64,000 nt of DNA from Euwallacea fornicatus (Eukaryota; Arthropoda; Insecta; Coleoptera; Curculionidae). The first letter of the stretch is position 1. Each line of letters opens with the position of its first letter. The position numbers and the translations under genes were made by a program. Below the pieces are notes generated by a model, which worked only from the letters and a program-made list of their open reading frames with translations, had not been told where the DNA came from and did not search any database. Below, one piece after another: positions 33,601-43,969 of the stretch. Location of the stretch: assembly GCF_040115645.1 (NCBI RefSeq), contig NC_089563.1, positions 496,001 to 560,000 of the forward strand. Reading direction: 5' to 3'.

Positions 33601-36600
33601 ACAATTGGAATTTCCATCACAAGAAGTAGGAAAGCCCAGCGAATTACAAGAACTTGTACCTAGTGGCGGTAATATTAAATAGTTAATTTAATATCTATTT
33701 TAAGGCTAAACATCTTCTTTGCACGAAAAGTAGGAACACCCAGTAAAGACTTATAACCTGAATTTAGCAGAAAATTTTCAAATAGTTTTACACATAGTAA
33801 TCTATGCAAGGTATTTCAAATTCAACCCTCATCATTGGGATCTCGAAAACTAGAGGACATACGAAGAAGTTTAAAAGAGGGCAAAATTGCATCATTTAGT
33901 GCTTGACCAACAGCTGTTTTCAAAACTTGAATTATCCTAGTACTCCCCAGTATTGCTGAAAAAAACTGAAAATTGGAGATTTCGTTATTTTTTTAGAGCT
34001 ATTTGACAAAAAAGCCCAAAACTGCAAGCACATTTTCATTGCTACTTGTTCTCAGCTGCACAATGACACTTTAAGATTTGCTATCTGACGTTTTGTCTTT
34101 CGGCGACCATCATCAATTTAATTTTCTCTTATAGGAGCCATATGGAATTTTTCAACAGAAAAATGGTCGAATGTCAAATTTGAAAATATTATCGTGTAGC
34201 TGAAAATAAGTGGCAATGAAAATATGCTTGTGATTTTGGACTTTCTTATCAAATAATGATGGAAAAAAATTAAAAAGGAAATCTCCAGTTTTTAATTTTT
34301 TCCGGATATCTTCGGAAATAATCACGAACTTGACATTTTGAAAACGGCATTTGGTGAAACGCTAAATTACACAATTTTACCCTCATTTAATCTCCTTCGT
34401 ATCTCCTCTAGTGTTCCACGTTCCAATGATGAGGGTCGAATTTGAAATGCTCTGTATGTAGGCACGTATTTTCTTTCTACAGGCCATGGAGAGCAAATGT
34501 CAGAGGTTAGAGGTGATTTGCCAACAGCACTTCATGAAAATGTTGAACCACACTTTATAGATCGTAACCCTACAGAAGATTCCGCGCCTGAACAGAAATC
34601 ACATAGTAGAGGTAATGTTACATAATTACTTTGATGCGTGTTTCAAAATCAAAACTCTTCTCCACATCTACGAATGTCCTTTACAGAGGGAGTCATCAAG
34701 TGGTTCTTCAAATCAACTGAGGGTAAAAGTTCAGATGTTAACATTGATTCTTCTATTTCTGAACATTCCGCTTCTAAAGATGGTAAATCAGAAGGAACCA
34801 TCGACAAAGTCAAAAAACACCCACAAGATCATTGCTATTTAGACTTCAATCAATCTGAGCATAATAGACCATTTTCAGGTAATTTCTCACCTGTCATTTC
34901 ATATATAAGCACACAATTTGTTTCTACAGATAGTCGAAAACATTCTGTAGCTCTACAGAGGTCGGATGAGTCAGAAATTAAAACCCCTTCGCGGGAAGTA
35001 GAAAACTTCACTGAAGGATCACAACCTGGCCCTAGTAGAAAAGCTTTAGGTAATTTTATACATGGTGATCTGTTTATTAGTCCTTATTTGCTTTTGCTAG
35101 ATCATCAAAAACAAAGCTTACAGGACAGACAAACATTGCTAATAGCACCAGATCCAAATGTTGAAGAACACGTTACAGACCATTACTTGACTAAAAATTC
35201 CGGAACTATTCAGAAATCACAAAAATCAGGATCGGATTTTCTCCCTCAAGAAGTGGAAAAGTTGAGTGAAAAACAACTAGAGCCTAATAGAGGTAATACT
35301 GCATAAGAAATTTTGATATCTATTTTACAATTAAACTTCTTGTGCCTCACCTACAACTTTTTGTGTAGAAGGAGTAATCAAGTGGTTCTCCAAGTCAACC
35401 GATAGTAAAAGCTCAGGTGTTCCTAGTGGTTCTTCTAGCAGGGAATGTCACGCCAGTAAAGGTATTAAATCACTGAAACATATTCAAACAAAAAAAAAAC
35501 CACAGGGTTCTTGCCATTCAGATTTTGGTCAAACTGACCCTAGTAGAAGACGTTCAGGTAATTTCGCTCCTGAAATTTCATGTGAGGGCAGACACTTTTT
35601 TCTTTAGATAATCGAGAACATACTGCACCTCTAAAAAGATCACACGAATCGGAAATTGGCTCCCTTGCGCGAAAAGTAGAAGAATCCCGTGAAGAACCAC
35701 CACTTGGATGTAAAACAAGACCTTCAGGTAATTTTATGCTTGGTGATCTATTTGTTAGTAGTATATATTTTCTTTCTACAGATGATCGAATTCGAAGTTC
35801 GGAAAATAGGAGCGTTTTTCCAGCAAAACCTGACGAAAATGTTGAACAACACCACGTAGATCGTTACTTCACTAGAGATTCCGCATCAAGACAGAAGTCA
35901 CGTGAATCAGAATCGGAATTTCCATCACATGGAGTAGAAAAAACGAGTGAAAACAAACAACCTGAATGTAGTGAAAGTAATGCTACACATTTAAATTGAT
36001 ATCGATGTATATCAAGATTATGTAACGAAATTTCAGGATCTCTTCCTTCCCAATTCAGAGATTTGGTGACAGACGAAGTCGTGAAGTGGTTCTTCAAATT
36101 AACTGACACTACAATTTCAGTTGTTGATTGTAATTCTTCTTGTTCTGAACAGCCGGATCGTAAAGATGTTAAATCACCAAGAGACACCCACAAACATAAA
36201 AAAGATCCACGGGGCCCTTGTCATTTAGCATTTGATCAGCCTGGTCCTAGTACAAGGCTTTTAGGTAATTTCACACTTGTAATTTTATTTTTGGGCACAT
36301 ATTTTCTTTTTATAGATAGTCGAGAACCTGCTGCAGTTCTAGACAAGTCGAGTCAATCAGAACATGATTTTCCTTCACGAAAAGTAGGTGAATTCAGTGA
36401 AGAGCCACACCTTAGACCTAGTAGAAGACCTTCAGGTAATTTTTCACATGGTAATCTATGTATAGGCACATTTTAACTTTCTGCAGATCACCGAAAACAA
36501 GACTCAGCGGATATAAGCATTTTTCCGGCAATACCTGATCAAAACGTTGAACTAATGCGCGCAGATCACTATTCCACTGAAGATTCCTCAGCTAGAACAA

Positions 36601-38046
36601 AATTACGTCAATCAGAATTGAAATTTTCGTTACAAGAAATAAAAGAGTCCAGTGAAGGGCAGTCACGCAGATCTAGTGAAGGTGATATTACATATTTAAT
36701 TTGATGTCTGTTTCAAAGCTAAACTATCAAATTTCAGGACGTCCTTGTTCCCCATCTACGGATTTGTTAACAGACGAAGTCGTCAAGTGGTTCTTTCAAC
36801 TAAATGAGAGCATAAAATCGATTATTCATGATGACTCGTCTAGTTCTGAATGTCCCGCTCGTGAAGATATTAAATCATCAGGACAAACTCACAAATATAA
36901 TGAAGAACCACAGGGTACCGGTCATTTAGCTCTCGATCAGCCCGGCCCTAGTACGAGACTCTCAGGTGATTTCTTTCCTGTCATTTTATGTGTGAACATA
37001 TATTTTCTTTCCACAGAGATTAGTCAACGTGCTGCAAATCTAGTGGCGTCAGGTGAATTACAAATTGAATTTCTTCCACATAAACTAGAAGACTCCAGCA
37101 AAGAACCGCAGCCTGGACCTAGTAGAAAACCTCCAGGTAATTTTATACTTGGTAACAGTTTGGTACCTGGTAGAGTATAGGCTTATATCCTCATTTTGTA
37201 GAACATCGAGAGCATATTTCAAAGGGTAGAAGAGGTTTGCAAAAAACGCCTGATGAAAATGATGAACTTCACAGGGCAGATTTTTACTCTCCTAAAGATT
37301 CCACAGTTACAAAGAAATCGGATAAAACAATATCTGAATTTGCACCAAAAGATATAGAAAAGTGGAGTAAAGAGCAGCAGCTTGGATCTAAGGAAGGTAA
37401 TGAAACGCATTTAATTTGATATCTATTTCTAACCCGAACTAGCCTGATCTACCAAACCGCAGGGCGCTTGTTTCTTCCATCTACCGATTTGTTGATAGAA
37501 GTTATCAATGAGTAAGTACTTCAACTAAATTTTAAGTGGAAGTTAAAATATCAATGGTGGTCCTTTTAGGTCTGACCGTCCCATTGGTAAAGATTTTAAG
37601 GGTGTAGCTTCAGATCAAGGGTACGGGAATTCAAAAATTGTCAGTCGATAGATACTCATAGTAGTTTTTCTAGTCCCCCACCTCCCACTCCTGAAAAAAA
37701 GCCATCACCTCAATTGCTAAACGTTGGAAATGTGAACGAGTTATTAGGCCATTTGGGCGCACCACCCATTTCCACTCCACCATGCGACGTGTGTCACCTT
37801 CATCCTATGCAATTTGACGAATTGAACTTCTGGTACCAACTTCATTGGAAGTTGATTATCGACGGCCGGGAACGAGACTTTGAATCTCAGGCAAAACCCA
37901 TCGTCCTGGTGAACTCCAATGAGGCCGATCAGTATTTCCAGGAGATCGAATCAAGGATGACTAATCCCGGCGATGAGGCCGATAGGGCTTATCAGAAGCA
38001 ATACAGAAACAAAAAGGGAAGAAAAGAAAAAAAAAGAAATTTCTGA
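30692..38046 (+). CDS. Uncharacterised cluster protein 4: 26 exons with repeated exon cassettes and C-terminal C-x2-C domain (type A)
   Basis: Exons: 30692-30821, 31025-31164, 31217-31466, 31520-31614, 32515-32662, 32711-32818, 32872-32988, 33050-33303, 33356-33461, 33513-33668, 34483-34611, 34687-34878, 34930-35049, 35101-35292, 35369-35557, 35608-35727, 35782-35976, 36037-36264, 36316-36435, 36487-36681, 36738-36965, 37017-37136, 37202-37396, 37463-37511, 37570-37586, 37652-38046. Together they give 4188 nt, 1395 residues, with no internal stop. Exons 12-23 are four copies of a three-exon cassette (Z with KWFF; X ending GPSRK-type; Y with PDENVE-type). The rest is hydrophilic, Ser/Glu-rich and probably disordered. 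The last exon has a proline run, then NVGNVNELLGHLGAP, CDVC, FW, LHWKLIIDG and IVLVN, followed by a basic tail; this matches the 10516 protein. Intron 1 uses a GC donor. Exons 24-25 (17 nt for exon 25) are the least certain. Function unknown. Confidence 0.72.
33808..34454. mobile_element. 650-bp fold-back element in an intron of the 30692 gene
   Basis: The two halves are inverted copies: the left arm starts CAAGGTATTTCAAATTC and the right arm, read in reverse, starts CAGAGCATTTCAAATTC, with TA next to the right end. Shared landmarks include CCCTCATCATTGG, ACTAGAGGA-ATACGAAG and GTTTTCAAAA. The centre is near 34130. No coding remnant was recognised. It lies in the intron between exons 10 and 11 and is the reason this intron is 0.8 kb instead of about 55 bp. 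Confidence 0.88.
34687..37396 (+). repeat. Four tandem three-exon cassettes (Z-X-Y)
   Basis: Units start at 34687, 35369, 36037 and 36738, a period of 668-701 bp. Each has exon Z (189-228 nt), exon X (always 120 nt) and exon Y (192-195 nt). Every junction is phase 1, so a whole unit can be gained or lost without a frameshift. Introns are duplicated too: they share GTAATTT-type starts and ATATTTTCTTTCTACAG-type ends. Units 3 and 4 have a 36-39 nt longer Z 5' end (TDxVTDEVVKWFF) than units 1 and 2. Partial older units lie on both sides: exons 9-11 (X and Y like) and exons 24-25 (truncated Z). Confidence 0.85.
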
Positions 38047-38153
38047 CTCCGTGTATTAAACACGCAGATAAAAGAACCGTAAAGGAAACTCAAATTACCA
38101 AAACTCATGTGACATGAAAATATTTACTTGGCTGATTGGTCTGACAGAGAGTT

Positions 38154-38159
38154 AATAAA
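38154..38159 (+). terminator. AATAAA polyadenylation signal of the 30692 gene
   Basis: AATAAA lies 108 bp after the stop codon at 38044-38046 and overlaps a second AATAAT. Confidence 0.5.
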
Positions 38160-38552
38160 TAATACAAAAGGAAAATTGCGTTTCTATGGTAACCGAGTAT
38201 TCAGAACCAAGTAAATAAAACTAAAAAAAAAACAACCCTCGAATTTTTTACTAGCAAACGCTACATCGGACGAAAAAGAGTCAAGGGAGCATTTCTTTTC
38301 TAAATGAAATTAAACTTCTAAAAATTTTATTTTTATTTTGGTAAAGAGCAGTGGCGCACCATTTTCTTCTTTAAAAATGTGCTGAGAGGTGTCCGTATCC
38401 ACGCCACTGGTGAAATTACAAATAACCTTTTTGCATAAATAAATGCGTCTGCATTAACTCTCAAAACGTACCAAATTTCACTTACATATCTCAAGCGGTT
38501 TTGAATATATCAATAAAAGTCGGATTTTTTAAATAAAGTTTAACACCCCAAA

Positions 38553-39358
38553 AAAAGTTTCAAGACGAAGAACTGCAAACTTTACTGGATGAAAATCAAT
38601 GCCAAACTGAAAAACAGCTTGCAGAGCAGTTAGGAGTAACTCAACAAGCAGTTTCAGTTCGATTGCATGGAATGGGAAAAATTCAAAAAGCAGAAAAATG
38701 GGTTCCTCATGAGCTAACCGAAGACAATAAAAATCGAAGAGTTGACATCTGCATGAACTTGCTTTCTCGGTATAAAAGAAAGAATTTTCTGCATAATATT
38801 ATTACGGGAGATGAAAAGTGGATTTTGTATGACAATCCTAAGCGCAGAAAAACATGGGTTGACCCAGGCCAGCCATCCACATCAGTTGCAAAACCAAACA
38901 TTCATGCCAAGAAAATCTTACTGTGTGTCTGGTGGGATTGTAAAGGAGTCATTTACTATGAGCTTCTGAAACCCGGTCAAACTGTTACAGCTGACCGTTA
39001 TCAGGCCCAAATGATCAAATTAAGCGATGCTCTGGAGGAAAAAAGACCATTTACGGGCCAAGGAAGTCGGAAAGTGATATTGCTGCATGATAATGCTCGT
39101 CCGCACACAGCTAAACCGACCCAGGAACTCGTCTTCTCGTTAGGCTGGGAAATACTCCAGCATGCGGCGTATTCTCCAGACTTGGCTCCTTCCGACTTCC
39201 ACTTGTTCAGATCCGTGCAGTCTCATTTAGCTGACCAACGATTCTTTGACGTTGAAGATATTGGAAAATGGCTCGATAACTATTTTTCGTCGAAACCACT
39301 AAGCTTCTATCGCGAGGGCATCCATCATCTACCCAGTAAATGGCAAAAGACCGTATGA
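38553..39358 (+). pseudogene. Mariner transposase, N-terminally deleted (DD34D)
   Basis: The frame is open for about 270 codons. It begins at the linker after the first helix-turn-helix (KFQDEELQTLLDENQ), then has QKAEKWVPHEL, the first Asp in ITGDEKW, the second in LHDNARPHTA and the third in YSPDLAPSDFHLF, 34 residues after the second. WVPHEL and YSPDLAPSD are signatures of true mariner. A complete enzyme has about 345 residues; roughly the first 65 are missing here, with no start codon in place. The catalytic core is intact, so this is one of the least decayed transposases in the window. Terminal repeats could not be placed. Confidence 0.9.
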
Positions 39359-40364
39359 GACAGTTATGGAAATTATTTTGATTACTAATATTTTCAATAA
39401 CTATGTTTTTAACGAAGCTTAATTTCACCAAAAAATGCTCAGTTTCTTTTTGTATACCTATTAAACAACGAGTCTGTACGAGTTTCACTTTGATATGAAG
39501 AATTGTTTTTATCAAAATATTTATTGAACATTGCAACATTTTTGGAATTCCTGTATATTTACCAGATCTATTTAATAAGTTGAATAAATAAATAGGAATT
39601 TCATGTTAATTTCTGAACATGAAGATAAATTAATAGCAATAATTTCGGTGTGCGAGTTTCACTTTGACCGACTGTAAATATTAAATCTGAATTCTAGTCG
39701 CCAAATTACTCTTAAGTACTAAATTTGAATGAATTGTTTACAAAACTGTAAGAGTTATCCGAAAAACAAATTTAAATAAGGTTTAGCACACTTGTGGCAT
39801 ACCTTGTTTAGGTCAATGATTGAATTCGTTTACCTAATACTTCCGTACTAGTAAACGGTTCTCCTGTAATAATGTCAACAGGTAGTTTGTTTATAGGTAT
39901 TTTGCTGCTAAGGTGGGTTTAACTGAAGCTTTAGCAAACCACCATTTATTATTGTATTTTCAATATTTTTAGAATAGTCAGTGTGTCGTAAAGTCTCGTA
40001 AAGAACAAAAAGGAGTTATCAATAAACTCGCTCATCTTCAACATCTTTCAGTATAAAAGATCATCTCGTTCGTACATATTACGACACATTGTAGTTCGGT
40101 TAATAACGGTTTCCGAACTGTAGTTCATGACTAAAATCGTCTTATTTTTATGCAAGGTATTTTCCAGTACTCTGTGTACCATTACTTAAGGTCCACCCTG
40201 TACAAAGTTCCTTGAAGGTTGTTGCACAAATTTCGTTGCATGCGTTTTAAGTAAACCCAGCTTAAGTTTAGATTATTACATAAATAAAATAAGTTTTACT
40301 AAATACTTTCAAACTTGTTCTAGGTTCATAACAGGCAAATTCAAGCACCCAAAATGGGCAGATA
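39359..40364. other. Spacer between mariner and Tc1-like elements
   Basis: A sequence ending TTTCACTTTGACCGACTG-TA near 39660-39676 looks like the right end of a Tc1-like element of the same general type as the one starting at 40365. A related TTTCACTTTGATATG lies near 39483. No partner left end was found. The remainder is AT-rich with no gene. Confidence 0.4.
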
Positions 40365-40690
40365 CAGTGGCTCAAATAGATACATCGCATAAATTAATAG
40401 GATTTTATTGAAAAATGTGCTTTCGCAAGTTGACGAATAACTCTAAATATTTTCATATTTTATTATGACGTCTATTTATTCTAACTAATGCCCTAAATTA
40501 AGAAATTAACTGCTTTTACTCAGTAAAAAAAAAACATGAACAAATTGACTACCTAAACTAACGTCAAAGCTTTTTTTTTATTAAGATTGTAGTGCCTCAG
40601 CTACTTGGGTTATTGGCACTCAACATACATTTGACAGTATACAAAACGTTCTGAGTATAGGTACATATCAAGTAGACATGAAGATTACGT

Positions 40691-40927
40691 TTAGATGGAG
40701 TTAAAAAGATCGATTGACTTCAGGAATTCTATGGTTGTTCTCTGATCTACTGTGGAGTGCAAGTTCTTGTGCGGTTCATTTTTAATTTGAAAGGAGATCC
40801 TATTGGCACTATACATTGGACACTTTGTGATGATATGGTCGACCGTCAGCAAGACATTGCACCTATCACATTTTGGGGGAGATGTCCTTTCCATTAGATG
40901 ACCATGAGTCAGTCTTGTATGTAGCAT
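40691..40927 (-). pseudogene. Non-LTR retrotransposon ORF2 C-terminal fragment
   Basis: The 78-codon frame reads RLTHGHLM, PPKCDRCNVLLTVDHII and CPMYSANR. The LTHGHL-xPPxCxxC-LTVxHIxxxCP pattern is the zinc-knuckle-like region downstream of the RNase H domain in I and Jockey-type ORF2 proteins. Nothing upstream of it survives. Confidence 0.75.
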
Positions 40928-40939
40928 TGAGTTTTGATA

Positions 40940-41545
40940 CTACTTTAGATATATGATGTTTATATCTTTTGAATGAAATCACAGGTCAGAGAGAAGGTAT
41001 ACAAGCTTACGTTTATTAATACGGAATATACAGAGAGTGTTAGAGTGACTTATGAATTTGAAGCGCGGACACGACGACTGCGTTACAGTGACCGACCGTA
41101 TCCCAAAAAACAAGGGCGAGAAAGAGAGCCCTCCATGCCTTGTCCATCCTTAAGTACCAACACCCATGGTGATAAACCATGGGCGTACCTTGGCCAGGGT
41201 GTCATCTGCACCATTTGCCGCATCAACCCGTGGCGTCTTAACCAGGAATTGGAACTGCAGCTGTGGGACCGACAAGGTCTATTGCGGGCAATTCCAGCAC
41301 TGACAAAGCTCACTATATGCAGCTCCAATGCCGACCAGATTTATTGCAGGGATTTCCAACATCGACAAGGCATGGCATGGGAAATTCTCATGCTCTAACC
41401 AATGCCTACCAGTGCCGTGCCTCTGGGAATATTTCTATCTTAAAAGTAATTCCTACTGTCTAACCCTTATCGAACTTAAACTTATCGCATATTTACAAAA
41501 TGACTAGGTACGAAACTAAAGCGGAGGGTTAGTTACGTAACCCTA
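40940..41545. other. GC-richer insertion of unknown origin
   Basis: This stretch is clearly less AT-rich than its surroundings. It contains the palindrome CCATGGTGATAAACCATGG at about 41164-41183 and ends near GTTACGTAACCC. The plus strand is open for 141 codons from 40973, but composition, not a recognised protein, probably explains that. It may be part of a retrotransposon or a short interspersed element. Confidence 0.35.
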
Positions 41546-41549
41546 CACC

Positions 41550-42238
41550 AATATTTAATTTTTCTACACTAGGTCTTAAATATTCTCGTAATATGGTAAT
41601 ATACTTGTGTTTGTCCATTATTCCATCGATAAAATAGAGGTTCCCTGTGGCAGCACTAGACATACACCCCCAAACCATTATAACCCCTCCGCCGTGTTTT
41701 ATTTTAGCTTTTAAATTTTGTTTTTTAAGTTATTCACCAGGTTTTCTACACACATATCCACGTCCATCTGAGCCAAATAAATTTAAGTAAATAGCACTCC
41801 GGTCCAAAACTCCATGTCTTTATTTAAATGTTTTTTTGCAAATGCTAATCTAACTTTTTGATTCTTTGCACTGACAAATGGTTTTTTTCTGGAAATTCGA
41901 CCATTGAGATTATGCTTTCTCAAGACTATTCTACTTGTTTCGGGGTTAACTGTCTTATTTAAATATTTTTCTACTTCAGCAGCTCATTTAGGGATACTTA
42001 ATCTGGGATTTTTTTTTACTTTTCGTACAATCCACCTTTCATCTGCTTCAGTAAATATTTTCCGTGGGCTTTTTTTTTTGGTGTTTCGAATCCTGCCCTC
42101 GTCCTTAAATCTTTCTATAATGTGTTGCACGGTCGACGCACTTTTTTCCACAATTTCAGCAATGGCCCTAATAAATTTCCTTTTTTTATAATGAGAAATA
42201 ATTAGTTCGCGTTCTCTTAGTGTGGTATGTCTTCCCAT
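41550..42238 (-). pseudogene. Tc1-like transposase, decayed
   Basis: The minus-strand start is intact: MGRHTTLRERELIISHYKK, a helix-turn-helix with IAEIVEKSASTVQHII and FTEADERWIVRKVK. Beyond 41984 the frame breaks, but shifted frames give RKHNLNGRISRKKPFVS, LAFAKKHLN and FWTGVLFT, where the first catalytic Asp should follow. The end of the catalytic domain is weak. The N-terminal type matches Tc1-like enzymes common in beetles and hemipterans (from memory). Confidence 0.8.
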
Positions 42239-42585
42239 GATGACGCTAAACTAAATTCTAACAAATATCAAATAAGCAAGAACAAGCCAAACCAATAATT
42301 GTTTATTGTATGCATTTTTTAACATTTTTTGCATTTGCAAACGTTTTATTTCCATAAAATTGAGCTGTATCATTTAAACTTTGAGATTCGTTTTACAAGC
42401 AAATAGAATTTAATTTTTTTTTCCTTTATAGGAATTGGTTTTTTTCTTCTTTATTGTGGATATTACAGAACAAATGTAGGATAGCATTTTAAAAATGTTT
42501 TACCTAGTTTATTGTTAAGTAAATGAAAATTAATTAATGAATAGTGATTTCAATACAGGTGTATCATTTTCACTTTGAGCCACTG

Positions 42586-43173
42586 TATATCTTTTCAGGT
42601 ATTCACGATTTATTTGGTGAGTTTTTCTATAGTTTAATGGTACCCTTTTTTAGATTTCAGTGTACAATCGGCAAATTTAAAAGATTACTGTTTCATATTT
42701 GTTTATTGTGTGTAATGTTTTCGAAGCAGTCCTGTCTTTTTAAACTATAGTGATTGTTATTTCTCTTGTCAGGTAATTTCTTTTTTAATTTACTAGATAG
42801 TTTAAGTACTAATTTATGTACTAAAAAATTTTATGACGTCATACACAGTTTGTTGCTTTTTCAAATAGCAGTTTACACTTAAAGGTTATTCACATTTGTG
42901 CAGTTTTTGAAAATTTCTAATGAAGATGTTCATTCAGAATTAATTTTAGTGACAACTTCTGAAAACCATCCGACAGTTTGGCAGCAAAGGGGTTTTTTCC
43001 AAAAACTCCCAAACAATTCCCCTGAAAAAAATTAATGAATGGTTTGACAATCATGTGGTTTTACGTACCAAGTTAAGTCGAATTTGCATCTATCTGTCAA
43101 TGAACACAATCTAACCCTCGAACACGTAAACTGCAAAAAATGGGCAAACTGGGTCTGTGTGAAATTTTTACAT
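42586..43173. other. AT-rich spacer
   Basis: The stretch lies between the Tc1-like and piggyBac-like elements. Around 42960-43170 some codon-like sequence is present, but no frame stays open. Nothing was recognised. Confidence 0.3.
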
Positions 43174-43502
43174 TTAACCCTTCGTTAGTCGCTAACGGTG
43201 TCTGATACCGAAGAGACAATCATTCAAACTGCATTTACGCACGAGACGACGCACCTCTGAGCCGCCATTCTGCAATTATCAACTGAGGTTCAATACATAA
43301 GGTCATACCAATTGGTAATTATTTGTGGTTTGTACATCTATTTTCGACTGTACGTGTTCCATATCCATATGTCAAAGATTTGGTAGTTCTCAATAAAAAT
43401 GCAATATTCATTTCATCGCTACATCATGGTGTATACCATAAATACACTACATAGAGGTGATCTTTGTAAACCTCAGAAATCGTAACAGCATATAATTCTA
43501 CG

Positions 43503-43810
43503 AAAGGTGGAGTTGATGTTGTTGACCAACTACGTTCGAATTATAACTGTGGTCGGAGCACCAAACGATGGCCAATGGTTATATTTTATACTATTCTAAA
43601 TGTAGCTGGAATTAATGCGATGGTAGCTCATTCAGCTAGTAACCCTGAATCTAAAATAAGGAGACGCTAGTTTTTGCGGATCCTGGCACATCAACTTATC
43701 AGGCCCCGTTTGAATACTAGAACTACAATAAGGACCATACCAGTCGAGGCATGTTGCTTCACTGCCAGGTATCTCTCTTCATCGAATGAAAGCGGTTTAG
43801 TTGAGGGGTG
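43503..43810 (+). pseudogene. PiggyBac transposase C-terminal fragment
   Basis: The frame reads KGGVDVVDQLRSNY with the invariant VDVVDQ, then STKRWPMVIFYTILNVAGINA and SNPESKIRRR, followed by LAHQLIRPRLNTR after a stop. These are the last catalytic Asp region and the C-terminal helix region of the piggyBac DDE domain. Earlier catalytic residues are missing and a TAG interrupts the frame near 43668. Confidence 0.85.
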
Positions 43811-43969
43811 AAACTCGGGATATTTTTTAAACTCCCCTTGTAGCTCATCCTGAAAATATTTCAAGTGCTATGTACAGAATATTCGTAAGTTTTGAGATTC
43901 GAAAAGTCTTCTCCATTTCTCCACTTTACTATTTCAAGGTCTTTCAACTCTCCTTCCTTTCCAAATATA

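Larger units (their letters stand above)
40365..42585 (-). mobile_element. Tc1-like element with internal insertions
   Basis: The left end is TA-CAGTGGCTCAAA and the right end, inverted, is TTTGAGCCACTG-TA. These match the Tc1 pattern of CAGT ends with TA target duplication. The transposase is on the minus strand at about 41550-42238. About 1 kb at 40560-41545 does not belong to it and includes a non-LTR retrotransposon fragment, so the element was hit after insertion. Confidence 0.8.

Noticed and set aside
34687..37396. Regular repeat pattern that could suggest a CRISPR array or satellite
   Set aside because: The repeat unit is about 680 bp with splice sites and open exons; it is a coding exon-cassette array.
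40973..41398. 141-codon plus-strand frame as a gene
   Set aside because: The block is GC-richer and lies in an interrupted Tc1 element; both strands are open, which points to composition rather than coding.
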